From Terriglobales bacterium (GTDB lineage Bacteria > Acidobacteriota > Terriglobia > Terriglobales > Acidobacteriaceae): a stretch of DNA of 64,000 bases. Both the position numbers and the translations under genes were made by a program. Numbering within the stretch: the first letter of the stretch is position 1; each line of letters opens with the position of its first letter. The notes under the pieces were generated by a model. It saw nothing but the letters and a program-made list of their open reading frames with translations, searched no databases and was not told the origin of the DNA. The stretch covers positions 248,001 to 312,000 of the forward strand of contig JAICSO010000002.1 of NCBI GenBank assembly GCA_025936825.1, in the 5' to 3' direction. Positions 42,991-51,318 of this stretch are shown one piece after another.

Positions 42991-44748
42991 ATGCTGGAAC
43001 AGCTTCGTCCCTTATTCCCATATCTTAAGAAGTATCGCGCCAGCTATCTCCTTGGGACGATTTGCGTCTTCTTCAACAACGGCATCTGGATCCTGTTCCC
43101 GCTGGTGATACGCCGGGCAATCAACGATCTTCACGATGCTGAAACCGGTGGGGTGACAGCCCACAAGCTGCTGGTCTATTCGCTTTTGTTGCTGGCGGTA
43201 GCCGGAGCGAAGGGAATTTTCCAGTTTCTTACCCGCTGGATTGTGATCGGGGTATCTCGCGAAATTGAATTCGACTTGCGCAACGACCTGTTTCTGCACC
43301 TCGAAGGCCTCTCCTACAGCTTTTACCAGCGCACCCGTACAGGCGATATTATGGCGCGCGCGACGAATGACCTGAATGCCGTCCGCATGCTGCTTGGACC
43401 GGCCATCATGTATTCGGCCAATACGATCGTGTTTACGGCCGGCGCATTGGCGTTCATGGTCTCAATCAGTCCCAGGCTCACCCTGTATGCGTTTCTTCCA
43501 CTTCCGGTGGTGAGTATTGTCATCCAGTACTTCGGGCGCAGGATTCATGAGCGTTTCGAGCGCATTCAAGCGATGTTCTCCGATATCTCGGCGCGTGCCC
43601 AGGAGAACTTCTCTGGTGTGCGCGTGATTCGTGCCTACGTTCAGGAGGAATCCGAGGTCGCCGGATTTGAAAAATCCAACCGCGAATACATCGCTCGCAG
43701 CCTGCAGCTAGTCCGCCTGATGGGAATGCTGTGGCCGACCCTCGAAACCATGCTTGGTCTCGCCATTGTGCTGGTGTTATGGCTTGGCGGTAGGGAAGTC
43801 CTGCTTCACAGAATTGATGTTGGTGACTTTGTTGCCTTCAACACCTACATGGTGCAGCTCACCTGGCCCGTGATCGCCCTTGGCTGGGTGATCAACATCT
43901 TCCAGCGCGGCACCGCCTCACTCGGTCGCATCCATCAACTCATGCAGGAGCGTGCCGAAATCACCGACGAATCCGGCGTTGCTACCACAAGCAGTAAGGA
44001 ACTGACCGGCGACATCGAGTTCCGCGACCTGAATTTCTCATACAACGGCGTTCCGGTTCTGCACGACATCAATCTGCACATTCCCGCCGGCACCAGCCTC
44101 GCGATTGTTGGTCCGACCGGCTCCGGCAAAACCACGCTCGTGAACTTGATCCCGCGCGTTTATGACACCGCACCAGGTGCGGTCCTTATCGACGCCAAGC
44201 CAGTCCGCGACTTTGCGCTCTCCGATCTTCGCCGCAACATCGGATTTGTTCCGCAGGAGACATTCCTGTTCAGCGAAACCATCCGCGAAAACATTGCGTT
44301 TGGCATGCAGAACGCCACCGATCAAGATGTCCGCTGGGCTGCCAACGCCGCCAACATTGCCGCGGATATTGAGAGCTTCCCCGACCAATACAAGACCATC
44401 GTCGGCGAGCGCGGCATTACCCTGTCCGGAGGCCAGAAGCAGCGTACCGCCATTGCGCGCGCTCTGATTCGCAACCCGCGCATTCTGGTCCTCGATGACG
44501 CGCTCTCCAGCGTCGACACGCAAACCGAAGACAAGATTCTCAACCATCTTCGCGATGTGATGAAAGGCCGCACCACCATCTTCATCTCGCATCGCGTCTC
44601 TACGGTCCGCAACGCCGATCGCATTGCGGTCCTCCACCGCGGCCGCATCGTGGAACTCGGCACGCACGAAGAACTCCTCGCCCTGAACGGGTACTACACC
44701 GACCTTTATAACAAGCAGCTTCTAGAAGAAGAACTCGCCGAAGTTTAA
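42991..44748 (+). CDS. ABC exporter, fused permease/ATPase (MsbA-like)
   Basis: A 585-residue half-transporter. The six-helix type I exporter domain spans about 1-310 (for example FIYHF-like segments YLLGTICVFFNNGIWILFPLV, HKLLVYSLLLLAVAG, NTIVFTAGALAFMV), with the coupling-helix motif QENFSGVRVIRAY. The nucleotide-binding domain has Walker A GPTGSGKTT, Q-loop FVPQETFLF, signature LSGGQKQR, Walker B ILVLDDALSSVD and switch SHRVS. It is likely to export lipids, peptides or drugs as a homodimer; the substrate is unknown. The start lacks a ribosome binding site but has TAAAAT at 42970-42975. Confidence 0.92.
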   Translation: MLEQLRPLFPYLKKYRASYLLGTICVFFNNGIWILFPLVIRRAINDLHDAETGGVTAHKLLVYSLLLLAVAGAKGIFQFLTRWIVIGVSREIEFDLRNDLFLHLEGLSYSFYQRTRTGDIMARATNDLNAVRMLLGPAIMYSANTIVFTAGALAFMVSISPRLTLYAFLPLPVVSIVIQYFGRRIHERFERIQAMFSDISARAQENFSGVRVIRAYVQEESEVAGFEKSNREYIARSLQLVRLMGMLWPTLETMLGLAIVLVLWLGGREVLLHRIDVGDFVAFNTYMVQLTWPVIALGWVINIFQRGTASLGRIHQLMQERAEITDESGVATTSSKELTGDIEFRDLNFSYNGVPVLHDINLHIPAGTSLAIVGPTGSGKTTLVNLIPRVYDTAPGAVLIDAKPVRDFALSDLRRNIGFVPQETFLFSETIRENIAFGMQNATDQDVRWAANAANIAADIESFPDQYKTIVGERGITLSGGQKQRTAIARALIRNPRILVLDDALSSVDTQTEDKILNHLRDVMKGRTTIFISHRVSTVRNADRIAVLHRGRIVELGTHEELLALNGYYTDLYNKQLLEEELAEV

Positions 44749-44758
44749 GGATCTACCG

Positions 44759-44855
44759 CAGAGGCACAGAACCCTAAAACCTGAAACCTAAAACCTGAAA
44801 CCTGAAACCTTGACCATCTTCAGCAGTCATTCCCTATGTCTCTGTGGTGAATGTG
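44759..44855. repeat. GAAACCT tandem words flanked by inverted CACAGAGG words
   Basis: ACCGCAGAGGCACAGA (44756-44770) and TCTCTGTGGTGAATGTG (about 44840-44860) are inverted to each other. Between them, 44771-44810 is a run of ACCCTAAAACCTGAAACCTA and AAACCTGAAACCTGAAACCT words. No gene is present. It separates the ABC exporter from the methyltransferase. Confidence 0.8.
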
Positions 44856-44904
44856 TTGCTCTTTTTATGACCATCCCATGACACGCCCGAAACATGCCAT
44901 CCGC

Positions 44905-44910
44905 TAAAAT
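44905..44910 (+). promoter_or_regulatory. Candidate leaderless promoter (-10 TAAAAT)
   Basis: TAAAAT followed by six bases (CATGCG) and then the ATG at 44917. No ribosome binding site precedes the start, so transcription may begin at or next to the start codon. No convincing -35 is visible. Confidence 0.35.
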
Positions 44911-44916
44911 CATGCG

Positions 44917-45591
44917 ATGAAACGGCGACCAACGCGTGAGCTGCTCGACGACGATCTTGGCACACCTGCCGAAATCGCCGAGTCGCTTGCCGACTTGCGC
45001 TGGTTCAATCGCTGGTTTGGCGGACTCTCGACGACGCGGACGCTGTTCGAAACTGCAGCTCATGTCACCGGACAAAACAAGTTCACAGTGTTGGAGGTCG
45101 CTTCCGGTGATGGTTATCTCATGCAGACCATCGCCAATGATCTCGCTGATAACGGAATTCAGCTGGATGTGATGCTACTGGATCGCGCCGCCTCGCACCT
45201 TCCCCGAAACGGTGGGATGCCAAAAGTCACGGCAGATGCACTAAGCCTGCCATTTCGCGACGGCAGCTTCGATCTGGTGGTGTCTTCTTTGTTCCTGCAT
45301 CATCTTGCGCCCGGCCAGGCTGTTCAATTCGCACGCGAGGCTCTTCGTGTTTGCGGCACGGCGGTTCTGGTGCATGATCTCATTCGTCACCCTCTGCATC
45401 TTGCATTGGCCTACGCAGGCGTTCCGCTTTACCACAGCCGCATCACTCGTAATGATGCGCCTGCTTCCGTCTGGCAGGCATACACGGTGGACGAGGTAGC
45501 CGGCTTCTTCCGTCTGGCAGGAGCGGCTGACGTCCGGGTGCAGGAGCAATATCTTTATCGCATGGGAGTGATGGCGCGAAAACCGCAATGA
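44917..45591 (+). CDS. Class I SAM-dependent methyltransferase
   Basis: A 224-residue methyltransferase. Motif I is LEVASGDGYLMQTIA, the acidic strand end is MLLDRAA, the substrate-region motif is ALSLPFRDGSFDLVVSSLFLHHL and the later segment is ALRVCGTAVLVHDLIRHPLHL. The N-terminus (RELLDDDLGTPAEIAESLADLRWFNRWFGG) is typical of methyltransferases placed next to type III polyketide synthases and FAD oxidoreductases. Its stop overlaps the oxidoreductase start by four bases. The substrate is unknown; a polyketide or quinone-like phenol is a reasonable guess. Confidence 0.88.
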   Translation: MKRRPTRELLDDDLGTPAEIAESLADLRWFNRWFGGLSTTRTLFETAAHVTGQNKFTVLEVASGDGYLMQTIANDLADNGIQLDVMLLDRAASHLPRNGGMPKVTADALSLPFRDGSFDLVVSSLFLHHLAPGQAVQFAREALRVCGTAVLVHDLIRHPLHLALAYAGVPLYHSRITRNDAPASVWQAYTVDEVAGFFRLAGAADVRVQEQYLYRMGVMARKPQ

Positions 45592-46688
45592 GCTACGATC
45601 TCATCGTGATCGGCGGCGGCCCTGGCGGATGTTCCACCGCAATTACGGCCGCGCGCGCCGGTGCACATGTTCTATTGCTGGAAAGCGGCCGTTATCCTCG
45701 CCACCGTGTTTGTGGCGAGTTCGTATCGGCTGAATCGCTCGCCTTGTTATCAGAGCTTCTGTCCAGCGACAATCACGAAATGGTGAATAGTGCACCGCGG
45801 ATTTCGCGATCTCGCGTTTTCACCGATGGTGGACCGTTGCACCTTCCCATCGAACCTGCGGCTGCCAGCATTCCTCGCTTCGATCTCGACCGCACGCTCT
45901 GGCACTCCTGCCTGGAAGCCGGTGTGGACGCTCGTCAGGGCCATCAAGTGCGCTACTTCCATGGCAATGGCCCATTCACGGTGAACGCGAATGGCGAGCG
46001 CTTCGCGGCGAAGTCCTTGGTCAACGCCGCTGGACGATGGTCGTTTCTGACCAGCAGTGCGATTCGCGACCGAGCTTCTGAGGAGCGCTGGATTGGCGTG
46101 AAGGCTCACTTTGTCGAAAAGAACCCCTCACCAACAGTCGATCTCTATTTTTGTGAAGGAGGTTATTGCGGAGTGCAACCGGTCTCCGCGCCGACCACGA
46201 ACGGCGGCACGCGAACCGTCAATGCATGTGCGATGTTCCGGGCTGACGTTGCCACTGATCTGCCCAATATTTTTGCAGCCCATCCGGCACTGTGCGAAAG
46301 GGCTGCCAACTGGCAGATTGCCACGGAACCGGTTCGCACCTCGCCGCTCATCTTTCACAAGCCCGAACCGGTGCAGGGAACCATGCTCCAGGTCGGAGAT
46401 GCCGCCACATTTGTCGATCCTTTTATCGGTGACGGGATATCACTGGCGTTGCGTAGCGGTGCATTGGCATCGAAGTGTCTTGCCGGCTTTCTCCAAGGCT
46501 CAAGGACGTTAGTCGAATCAGCAGCGCTTTACGAGCAGTTCTACACACGCAATCTCGCCCCGGTGTTCCGCGCGTCTTCCATGCTCCGCATCCTCTTGCG
46601 CGTCCCTTCGATCATCCGCCGCCCGGCAATGTCCCTACTGCAACGCACGCCAGCTCTCACCCGCCAAATTGTGCGGATGACCAGATAG
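45588..46688 (+). CDS. FAD-dependent oxidoreductase, geranylgeranyl-reductase/halogenase-like
   Basis: A 366-residue flavoprotein. The dinucleotide-binding GGGPGGCSTAITAARAG is at about 9-25, followed by LLLESGRYPRHRVCGEF (the R-H-R-V-C-G-E motif of GGR-type reductases). The FAD motif is LQVGDAATFVDPFIGDGIS, the equivalent of GD...DP.GE/DGI. Members oxidise or reduce isoprenoid, phenolic or polyketide substrates. It is translationally coupled to the methyltransferase. The pair matches the tailoring part of alkylresorcinol/pyrone clusters, though no polyketide synthase is in the window. Confidence 0.88.
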   Translation: MSYDLIVIGGGPGGCSTAITAARAGAHVLLLESGRYPRHRVCGEFVSAESLALLSELLSSDNHEMVNSAPRISRSRVFTDGGPLHLPIEPAAASIPRFDLDRTLWHSCLEAGVDARQGHQVRYFHGNGPFTVNANGERFAAKSLVNAAGRWSFLTSSAIRDRASEERWIGVKAHFVEKNPSPTVDLYFCEGGYCGVQPVSAPTTNGGTRTVNACAMFRADVATDLPNIFAAHPALCERAANWQIATEPVRTSPLIFHKPEPVQGTMLQVGDAATFVDPFIGDGISLALRSGALASKCLAGFLQGSRTLVESAALYEQFYTRNLAPVFRASSMLRILLRVPSIIRRPAMSLLQRTPALTRQIVRMTR

Positions 46689-46701
46689 CACGGGCTGACA
46701 G

Positions 46702-46846
46702 GGTTCTAGGTTCTAGGTTCTAGGTTTTTCGCTCGGGACGGCGGTGTGCTCAGGCGCTAACGCAAGGAAGTGTTTGCTGAAACGTGCGACGTGGGACGCA
46801 AGACGTGCGACAGAGCTTGAAACCTGAAACCTGAAACCTGAAACCT
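46702..46846. repeat. Inverted word repeats GGTTCTAGGTTCTAGG and GAAACCTGAAACCTG
   Basis: The left tract at 46702-46728 carries TTCTAGG three times. The right tract at 46816-46846 carries GAAACCT four times. Reverse-complemented, the right tract reads GGTTTCAGGTTTCAGG, so the two tracts are near-inverted repeats. A third word tract, GTGCGACGTGGGACGCAAGA (about 46782-46811), lies between. It fills the gap between two convergent genes. Confidence 0.8.
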
Positions 46847-47507
46847 ACCTCACCACCAGCACTTCCCTTATATTGTCCCTGGATAGAAAGAACTTGATGG
46901 AGGCAAAATCACGAAACAGGTTTTCGATGTGGCGGTTATTGAACACTCGCTGCAGGACCAATGGCTTGGAAGGTAAATCCCGACCCTTCTTGGCATTGAT
47001 GGCATGCATTTCGAGGACGTCGGTTCCGGTCAGGTGATAGCGATAATACGGCGCATCCGGCCCGGCTTCGCGGGTATGGAAAAACGCCAGCAGCATTCCA
47101 CCCGGCTTCATAACCGACCACAATCGTCCGATGACCGGCTTCACCAGGCTTTCGTCCATGTAGTCGGCGAGGTTCCAGCAGAACACGATGTCGAAGTGCC
47201 CGTTGGGATATGCCAGGTTCTCTTCCAAAAATTTTTTGCTGTCCAGAGTGGGGTTGCCCTGCTCGTCTTTTGTGGCCAAATCAGGATCTTTGGACGCATC
47301 CAGAAGGTCCTGACTATAGATCCGGTGGCCTTTTTCGGTGAAGAAGCGGATATTGCTGGCCGAGGTGGCGCCAATGTCCAGAACGCAAAGCGGGTCTTCG
47401 GACTTAAATACGCGCGCTAGTTCGGTCATCGCGCTCGATTTCCGATTGAGCCGGTCTGGTGTTTTGGGAGCCGGCGCTTCGGCCGGCGTGTTGCGAAAGA
47501 ATCTCAT
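46845..47507 (-). CDS. Class I methyltransferase-like protein
   Basis: About 220 residues from ATG 47507 (MRFFRNTPAEAPAPKTPD). Motif I is degenerate: VLDIGATSASNIRFFTEKG instead of the usual G-x-G-x-G. It then has YSQDLL, the strand-4 segment HFDIVFCWNLADYM and MKPGGMLLAFFHTRE. The C-terminal half is FNNRHIENLFRDFASIKFFLSRDNIREVLVV. It is probably a methyltransferase or inactive relative, with unknown substrate. A longer frame to 47603 has no better start. It follows the bactofilin gene on the same strand by about 105 bases. Confidence 0.75.
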   Translation of the reverse strand: MRFFRNTPAEAPAPKTPDRLNRKSSAMTELARVFKSEDPLCVLDIGATSASNIRFFTEKGHRIYSQDLLDASKDPDLATKDEQGNPTLDSKKFLEENLAYPNGHFDIVFCWNLADYMDESLVKPVIGRLWSVMKPGGMLLAFFHTREAGPDAPYYRYHLTGTDVLEMHAINAKKGRDLPSKPLVLQRVFNNRHIENLFRDFASIKFFLSRDNIREVLVVR

Positions 47508-47611
47508 GGATTCGCGAAGTGATGGCGCGACTTGTTGCCGCCCGGATGACGCGCTCCGGGCCGAAATACCGCTAACGGTCAATATACCCGCATCGCGCGG
47601 CAAAGACCAGC

Positions 47612-48034
47612 TTACTTCTTATCCTCGTGCGCAATCGAAGGCGTTGCTGCCGGTGTAGAAACCGCGGCGGCTGCGGCAATGTTCGGCGTCGCGGGCTTGG
47701 CGTCGGTCAGGATCTCCAGCTTGCCCTTGAAGTACGCGCCTTCCTCGATGGCAATTCTCTTCGTCTGTACGTCCCCGTTCACCACCGCCGTTTTGCGAAG
47801 CTCAGTTCGCTCGCTGGCATGAACGTTCCCGTCAAGGGTGCCGCCGACGGTAAGATTCTTGGCGGTGATGTTGGCCTTCACGCGCCCATTCGGACCCACC
47901 GTCACACTGTTCCCGGCAAGCTGAATACTGCCTTCCACTTGGCCGTCTAGGTAGATGTCTTCACTGCCGGAAAGCTCACCCTTGATGGTGACCGACTTCC
48001 CAATGTTTGCGAGTCCGCTCGGAGTAGTGCTCAT
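47612..48034 (-). CDS. Bactofilin
   Basis: A 140-residue bactofilin (DUF583) that forms cytoskeletal filaments and often places cell-wall enzymes. The beta-helix core starts ANIGKSVTIKGELSGSEDIYLDGQVEGSI. It continues NSVTVGPNGRVKANITAKNLTVGGTLDGNV and ends VNGDVQTKRIAIEEGAYFKGKLE. Short disordered tails flank it, the last one Ala/Pro-rich. The ATG at 48034 has GGGAGGCAACC directly upstream. A longer frame to 48121 has none. The gene is single-domain, as usual. Confidence 0.93.
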   Translation of the reverse strand: MSTTPSGLANIGKSVTIKGELSGSEDIYLDGQVEGSIQLAGNSVTVGPNGRVKANITAKNLTVGGTLDGNVHASERTELRKTAVVNGDVQTKRIAIEEGAYFKGKLEILTDAKPATPNIAAAAAVSTPAATPSIAHEDKK

Positions 48035-48228
48035 CGGTTGCCTCCCTGAAGGCCAGATCAACGGGATTGTAAACCATCCTCGCTTAGCGCCGCCGTGACT
48101 CCCCGCCAAACTCCGCGTCAAAAGCTGGACTGGCTCGGAGTTCTGGCTTCCAGCGATCCTGGAAACTCTCTTGCATACAACAGGGTGTCTGTATTATCCC
48201 TCTAACGTACGCAGCTGCTTCGGGGGAT

Positions 48229-49203
48229 ATGGTTCTACGCGCGCAATCCGTTGCTTTTCTCTTCGCAATGGGCGTCTCCATGCTGCCGGGCCGCCTTGTC
48301 GCAGCCGCCCAAAACAACGCGCCGCAATTGGCTCCGGTCGAACTGGTTCGTCAGGCCATCAACAACGAGGTTGCTTCCAACAGCAGTTCCGGCCGCCACT
48401 TCATGTTTAAGGACACAAAGAAGACCGCTCACCTGAACCAGGTGAAGTTGGTGGTGGAAACCCGTGACGCAACCGCCGGGATGCTGATCGCCAACGATGG
48501 ACGCCCGTTATCACCCCAGGAACGCAAACAGGAAGAAGCGCGGCTGTCAAACTACGTCCAGAACCCCCAGGAACTGAACAAAAAGCGCAAGCAGGAAAAA
48601 GAGGATGCGGACCACACCATGCGTATCCTCAAGGCATTACCCGACGCCTTTCTTTACGAACCTGACGGAACCGAAGCGGGAACTGCCGTCGTGGGGCACC
48701 CTGGTGACGGACTGGTGCGCCTGAAATTCCGCCCGAATCCCAACTACGATCCGCCCACTCGTACTGAGCAGGTACTGACAGGCATGCAGGGCTACTTGCT
48801 GATCGATGCCACCGAGAAAAGGCTGGCGGAGATCAACGCCACGTTATTCAGAGAAGTTGGGTTCGGCTGGGGAATCTTGGGGCATCTTGACCGCGGTGGG
48901 CGTTTTTTAGTCGAGCAGGCTGATGTCGGTGGGCGCAATTGGGAAATCACCCACATGGAGCTGTCATTCACCGGTAAGATCCTTCTACTGAAAAAGCTGA
49001 GTATCCAATCGACGGATACCTTTTCCGACTTTCACCCGGTGCCTTCCGACCTGACTTTTGCGCAGGGAGTTGAACTTCTCAAAAAGCAGGCCAGCCAGGC
49101 AGATGCCTCTACATCCGACAAAGCCAAGCCCGTTCACAAAAAGAATGGCTCAGCGGAGGAGAAGGCAGAAGCTGAATCGAAGCAGATCTGCTGTGATCGT
49201 TAG
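48229..49203 (+). CDS. Exported conserved hypothetical protein
   Basis: A 324-residue protein with a signal peptide (SVAFLFAMGVSMLPGRLVAAAQ). No family name comes to mind, though such proteins recur in Acidobacteria. Visible parts are an early helix LVRQAINNEVASNSSSGRHFMFKDTKK, a charged linker (RPLSPQERKQEEARLSNYV ... KKRKQEKEDADHTMRIL), a beta-rich centre (LVRLKFRPNPNYDPPTRTEQVL; MQGYLLIDATEKRLAEI; FLVEQADVGGRNWEITHMEL) and a Lys/Ala/Glu-rich tail. The centre resembles LolA/LolB-like lipoprotein-carrier folds only loosely. The GTG/ATG start is preceded by GGGGGA. It converges on menC with a 4-base overlap. Confidence 0.72.
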   Translation: MVLRAQSVAFLFAMGVSMLPGRLVAAAQNNAPQLAPVELVRQAINNEVASNSSSGRHFMFKDTKKTAHLNQVKLVVETRDATAGMLIANDGRPLSPQERKQEEARLSNYVQNPQELNKKRKQEKEDADHTMRILKALPDAFLYEPDGTEAGTAVVGHPGDGLVRLKFRPNPNYDPPTRTEQVLTGMQGYLLIDATEKRLAEINATLFREVGFGWGILGHLDRGGRFLVEQADVGGRNWEITHMELSFTGKILLLKKLSIQSTDTFSDFHPVPSDLTFAQGVELLKKQASQADASTSDKAKPVHKKNGSAEEKAEAESKQICCDR

Positions 49204-50324
49204 GCTGTGGCTGCCCGTGATCGCAACGTTTCTTTCCTAACAGTTAATTTGTCAATCAGATCAGTTTTGATCTCGTAGCCTAACCCTGCTTCGTTGCTCA
49301 CCGCTATGGTTCCTTTGGAACCGACCTCAATTTCGGGTTCAATGATGTCTTCCGCCCAATAGCGTTTCGACGCCGACACATCACCCGGCAGCTTGAAATT
49401 GGGCAGAGTTGAAAGCGCAACGTTATGCGCGCGCCCGATGCCACTCTCCAGCATTCCGCCGCACCATACTGGAATCCCACGCTTCTGGCAGACGTTGTGG
49501 ACTGCGATGGCTTCCGTAAATCCGCCTACCCGTCCGACCTTGATGTTGATGATCCGGCAGGCGCCGAGTTCGAGGGCGGCCTCAGCGTCGCGAGAGTTAT
49601 GAATAGATTCGTCAAGGCAGATCGGGGTCTTCAGCTCACGCTGCAATTTTGAATGATAGAAAATGTCATCGTCCCAGAGCGGCTGCTCAATCATTAGCAG
49701 GTTGAATTGCTCAAACCTGCGCAGATGTTCAAGATCGCTCGGCCGGTAGGCGGAATTCGCATCGCAACTGAGAGTGATTTGCGGCCAGCGCTCGCGAATT
49801 TTTTTCAGTACGTCGAGGTCCCACCCGGGCTTCACTTTTACTTTGATCCGCTGATAGCCCGCCCTCACTTCTGTTTCGATCTTCTCCAGCAGTTGCTCCT
49901 GCGAGTCCTGAATGCCGATCGAAACGCCGCTGGCAATTTCCGATCTCGTTCCGGAAAGCAGCATCCATAAGGGCTGCTGGTTCTGTCTGGCCTCAGCATC
50001 CCACAGCGAATTCTCCAGAGCCGCTTTGGCCATGTTGTGCCCGCGCACACGTGCCATAAGCTTTCCCGCATCGCGCGCACTCTCGAGCTTTGTGCCGAGC
50101 AAAGCCGGAGCCAGGAACTCGCGAATGGTCACCCATGCCGTTTCGATCCATTCAGAACTGAAGAACGGCCCTTCACCGGCGACGCATTCGGCCCAACCTT
50201 CCACGCCATCACAATCCGCATTGATCAGCAGAACCCGGCGATGTGTCACCCGCCCGAAGCTCGTCTCAAAAAAATGCTTCAGCGGCATCTGCAGTTCGCG
50301 CATCGTGAGGGCGTCAACTCTCAT
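49200..50324 (-). CDS. menC: o-Succinylbenzoate synthase/N-succinylamino acid racemase (enolase superfamily)
   Basis: A 374-residue enolase-superfamily enzyme. The catalytic lysine pair lies in IKVKVKPGWD. Metal ligands are in LSCDANSAY, MIEQPL and LDESIHNS. The second base lies in IINIKVGRVGG, and CGGMLESGIGRAHN follows. The pattern matches the OSBS/NSAR group. OSBS acts in menaquinone synthesis and NSAR racemises N-acylamino acids; no other men gene is near, so the activity is open. The ATG at 50324 overlaps the mazG stop by four bases and gives the standard N-terminus (MRVDALTMRELQMPL). Confidence 0.88.
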   Translation of the reverse strand: MRVDALTMRELQMPLKHFFETSFGRVTHRRVLLINADCDGVEGWAECVAGEGPFFSSEWIETAWVTIREFLAPALLGTKLESARDAGKLMARVRGHNMAKAALENSLWDAEARQNQQPLWMLLSGTRSEIASGVSIGIQDSQEQLLEKIETEVRAGYQRIKVKVKPGWDLDVLKKIRERWPQITLSCDANSAYRPSDLEHLRRFEQFNLLMIEQPLWDDDIFYHSKLQRELKTPICLDESIHNSRDAEAALELGACRIINIKVGRVGGFTEAIAVHNVCQKRGIPVWCGGMLESGIGRAHNVALSTLPNFKLPGDVSASKRYWAEDIIEPEIEVGSKGTIAVSNEAGLGYEIKTDLIDKLTVRKETLRSRAATA

Positions 50325-51209
50325 ACGTTCTGCTTCGCCTTCTGCCACAAGCTCTCAAGCTCATCCATGGTCGCATCGTTAGGCGTGCGCCCCGACACGC
50401 GCAACTGCTCCTCCATCCATTGGAAACGCCGCTTAAACTTGCGATTCGTCTTCTTCAACGCTGATTCCGGATCGAGCGAGAGATAGCGGGCAATGTTCAC
50501 CAGCACGAAGAACATGTCGCCAACTTCTTCCTCGATCCTGTGCCGCAGTTCCTCAGGAATTCGCGGCCTCCCTGATCCCGCAACACCTCTACCTGCGGGC
50601 GCCGGAGGAGAGGGAAGCTCCCGCAACTCTTCTTTCAACTCCCCCGCTTCTTCCTCCAGCTTTTCAAACAATCCGCCGACTTCCGGCCAATCAAAGCCAA
50701 CATGAGCCGCACGCGAGCTCAGTTTATGGGCTTCCAACAATGCTGGCATGGCCGAAGAAACTCCTGCCAGAACTGACTCGCGATTTTCCGTTTGAGCCGA
50801 CGTACCCCCGCCAGCTTCTAACCGCTTCTTTTTCTCCTCGGCTTTTAGCGCTTCCCAATTGCGAAGCACTTCGGCGGAAGTCTCAGCCGTGACATCTCCG
50901 AATACGTGTGGGTGCCGGTTCACCAACTTCGTCGACAACCCGATCGAGCACCTCATTGATCGAGAACCTCTGCTCCTCACTCGCCATTTGCGAGTAGAAG
51001 AGCACCTGGAGCAGCAGATCACCTAACTCGCCCTGCAGCTCATCCCAATCGCGATTGTCGATGGCTTCGAGAACCTCGTACGTCTCTTCGAGGGTGTACG
51101 GCTTGATTGAATCGAAGGTCTGCTCCCGGTCCCAGGGGCATCCGCCCGGACCGCGCAGTCGCGCCATAATCGACACGGCGCGCTCAAACAGTTCGCCTGT
51201 TGTGGACAT
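50321..51209 (-). pseudogene. mazG: mazG, nucleoside triphosphate pyrophosphohydrolase, broken by a 1-nt insertion
   Basis: The N-terminal part starts at ATG 51209 and reads LRGPGGCPWDREQTFDSIKPYTLEETYEVLEAI, EELGDLLLQVLFYSQMA and INEVLDRVVD. It then loses frame at about 50930. The remaining part continues one frame over with KLVNRHPHVFGDVTAETSAEVLRNWEALK, then the second MazG domain (EKLEEEAGELKEEL; EEEVGDMFFVLVNIARYL; FKRRFQWME). Removing one G in GTCGACGAAGTTGG restores the family consensus '...D-K-L-V-x-R-H-P-H-V-F-G-D'. Intact MazG hydrolyses NTPs. This is either a real frameshift or an assembly error. The last codons overlap menC. Confidence 0.8.
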
Positions 51210-51245
51210 CCAGAATAGGTTAGCAAGGTTGGAGCAAGAGCTCTA

Positions 51246-51311
51246 CTTCGTGCACCTTCGTGTCCTTCGTGATGAGCAAAATAACCACAAAGGACACGAA
51301 GTCACACGAAG
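51246..51311. repeat. Inverted repeat of CTTCGTG words (copy 2)
   Basis: Left arm CTTCGTGCACCTTCGTGTCC then TTCGTGAT. Right arm ATAACCACAAAGGACACGAA then GTCACACGAAG. The loop is about 8-12 bases. It is closely related to 20757-20821 in words, arm length and layout. It lies between the mazG start and the glgB stop, whose last bases are only eight away. Confidence 0.85.
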
Positions 51312-51318
51312 CGGAAAC

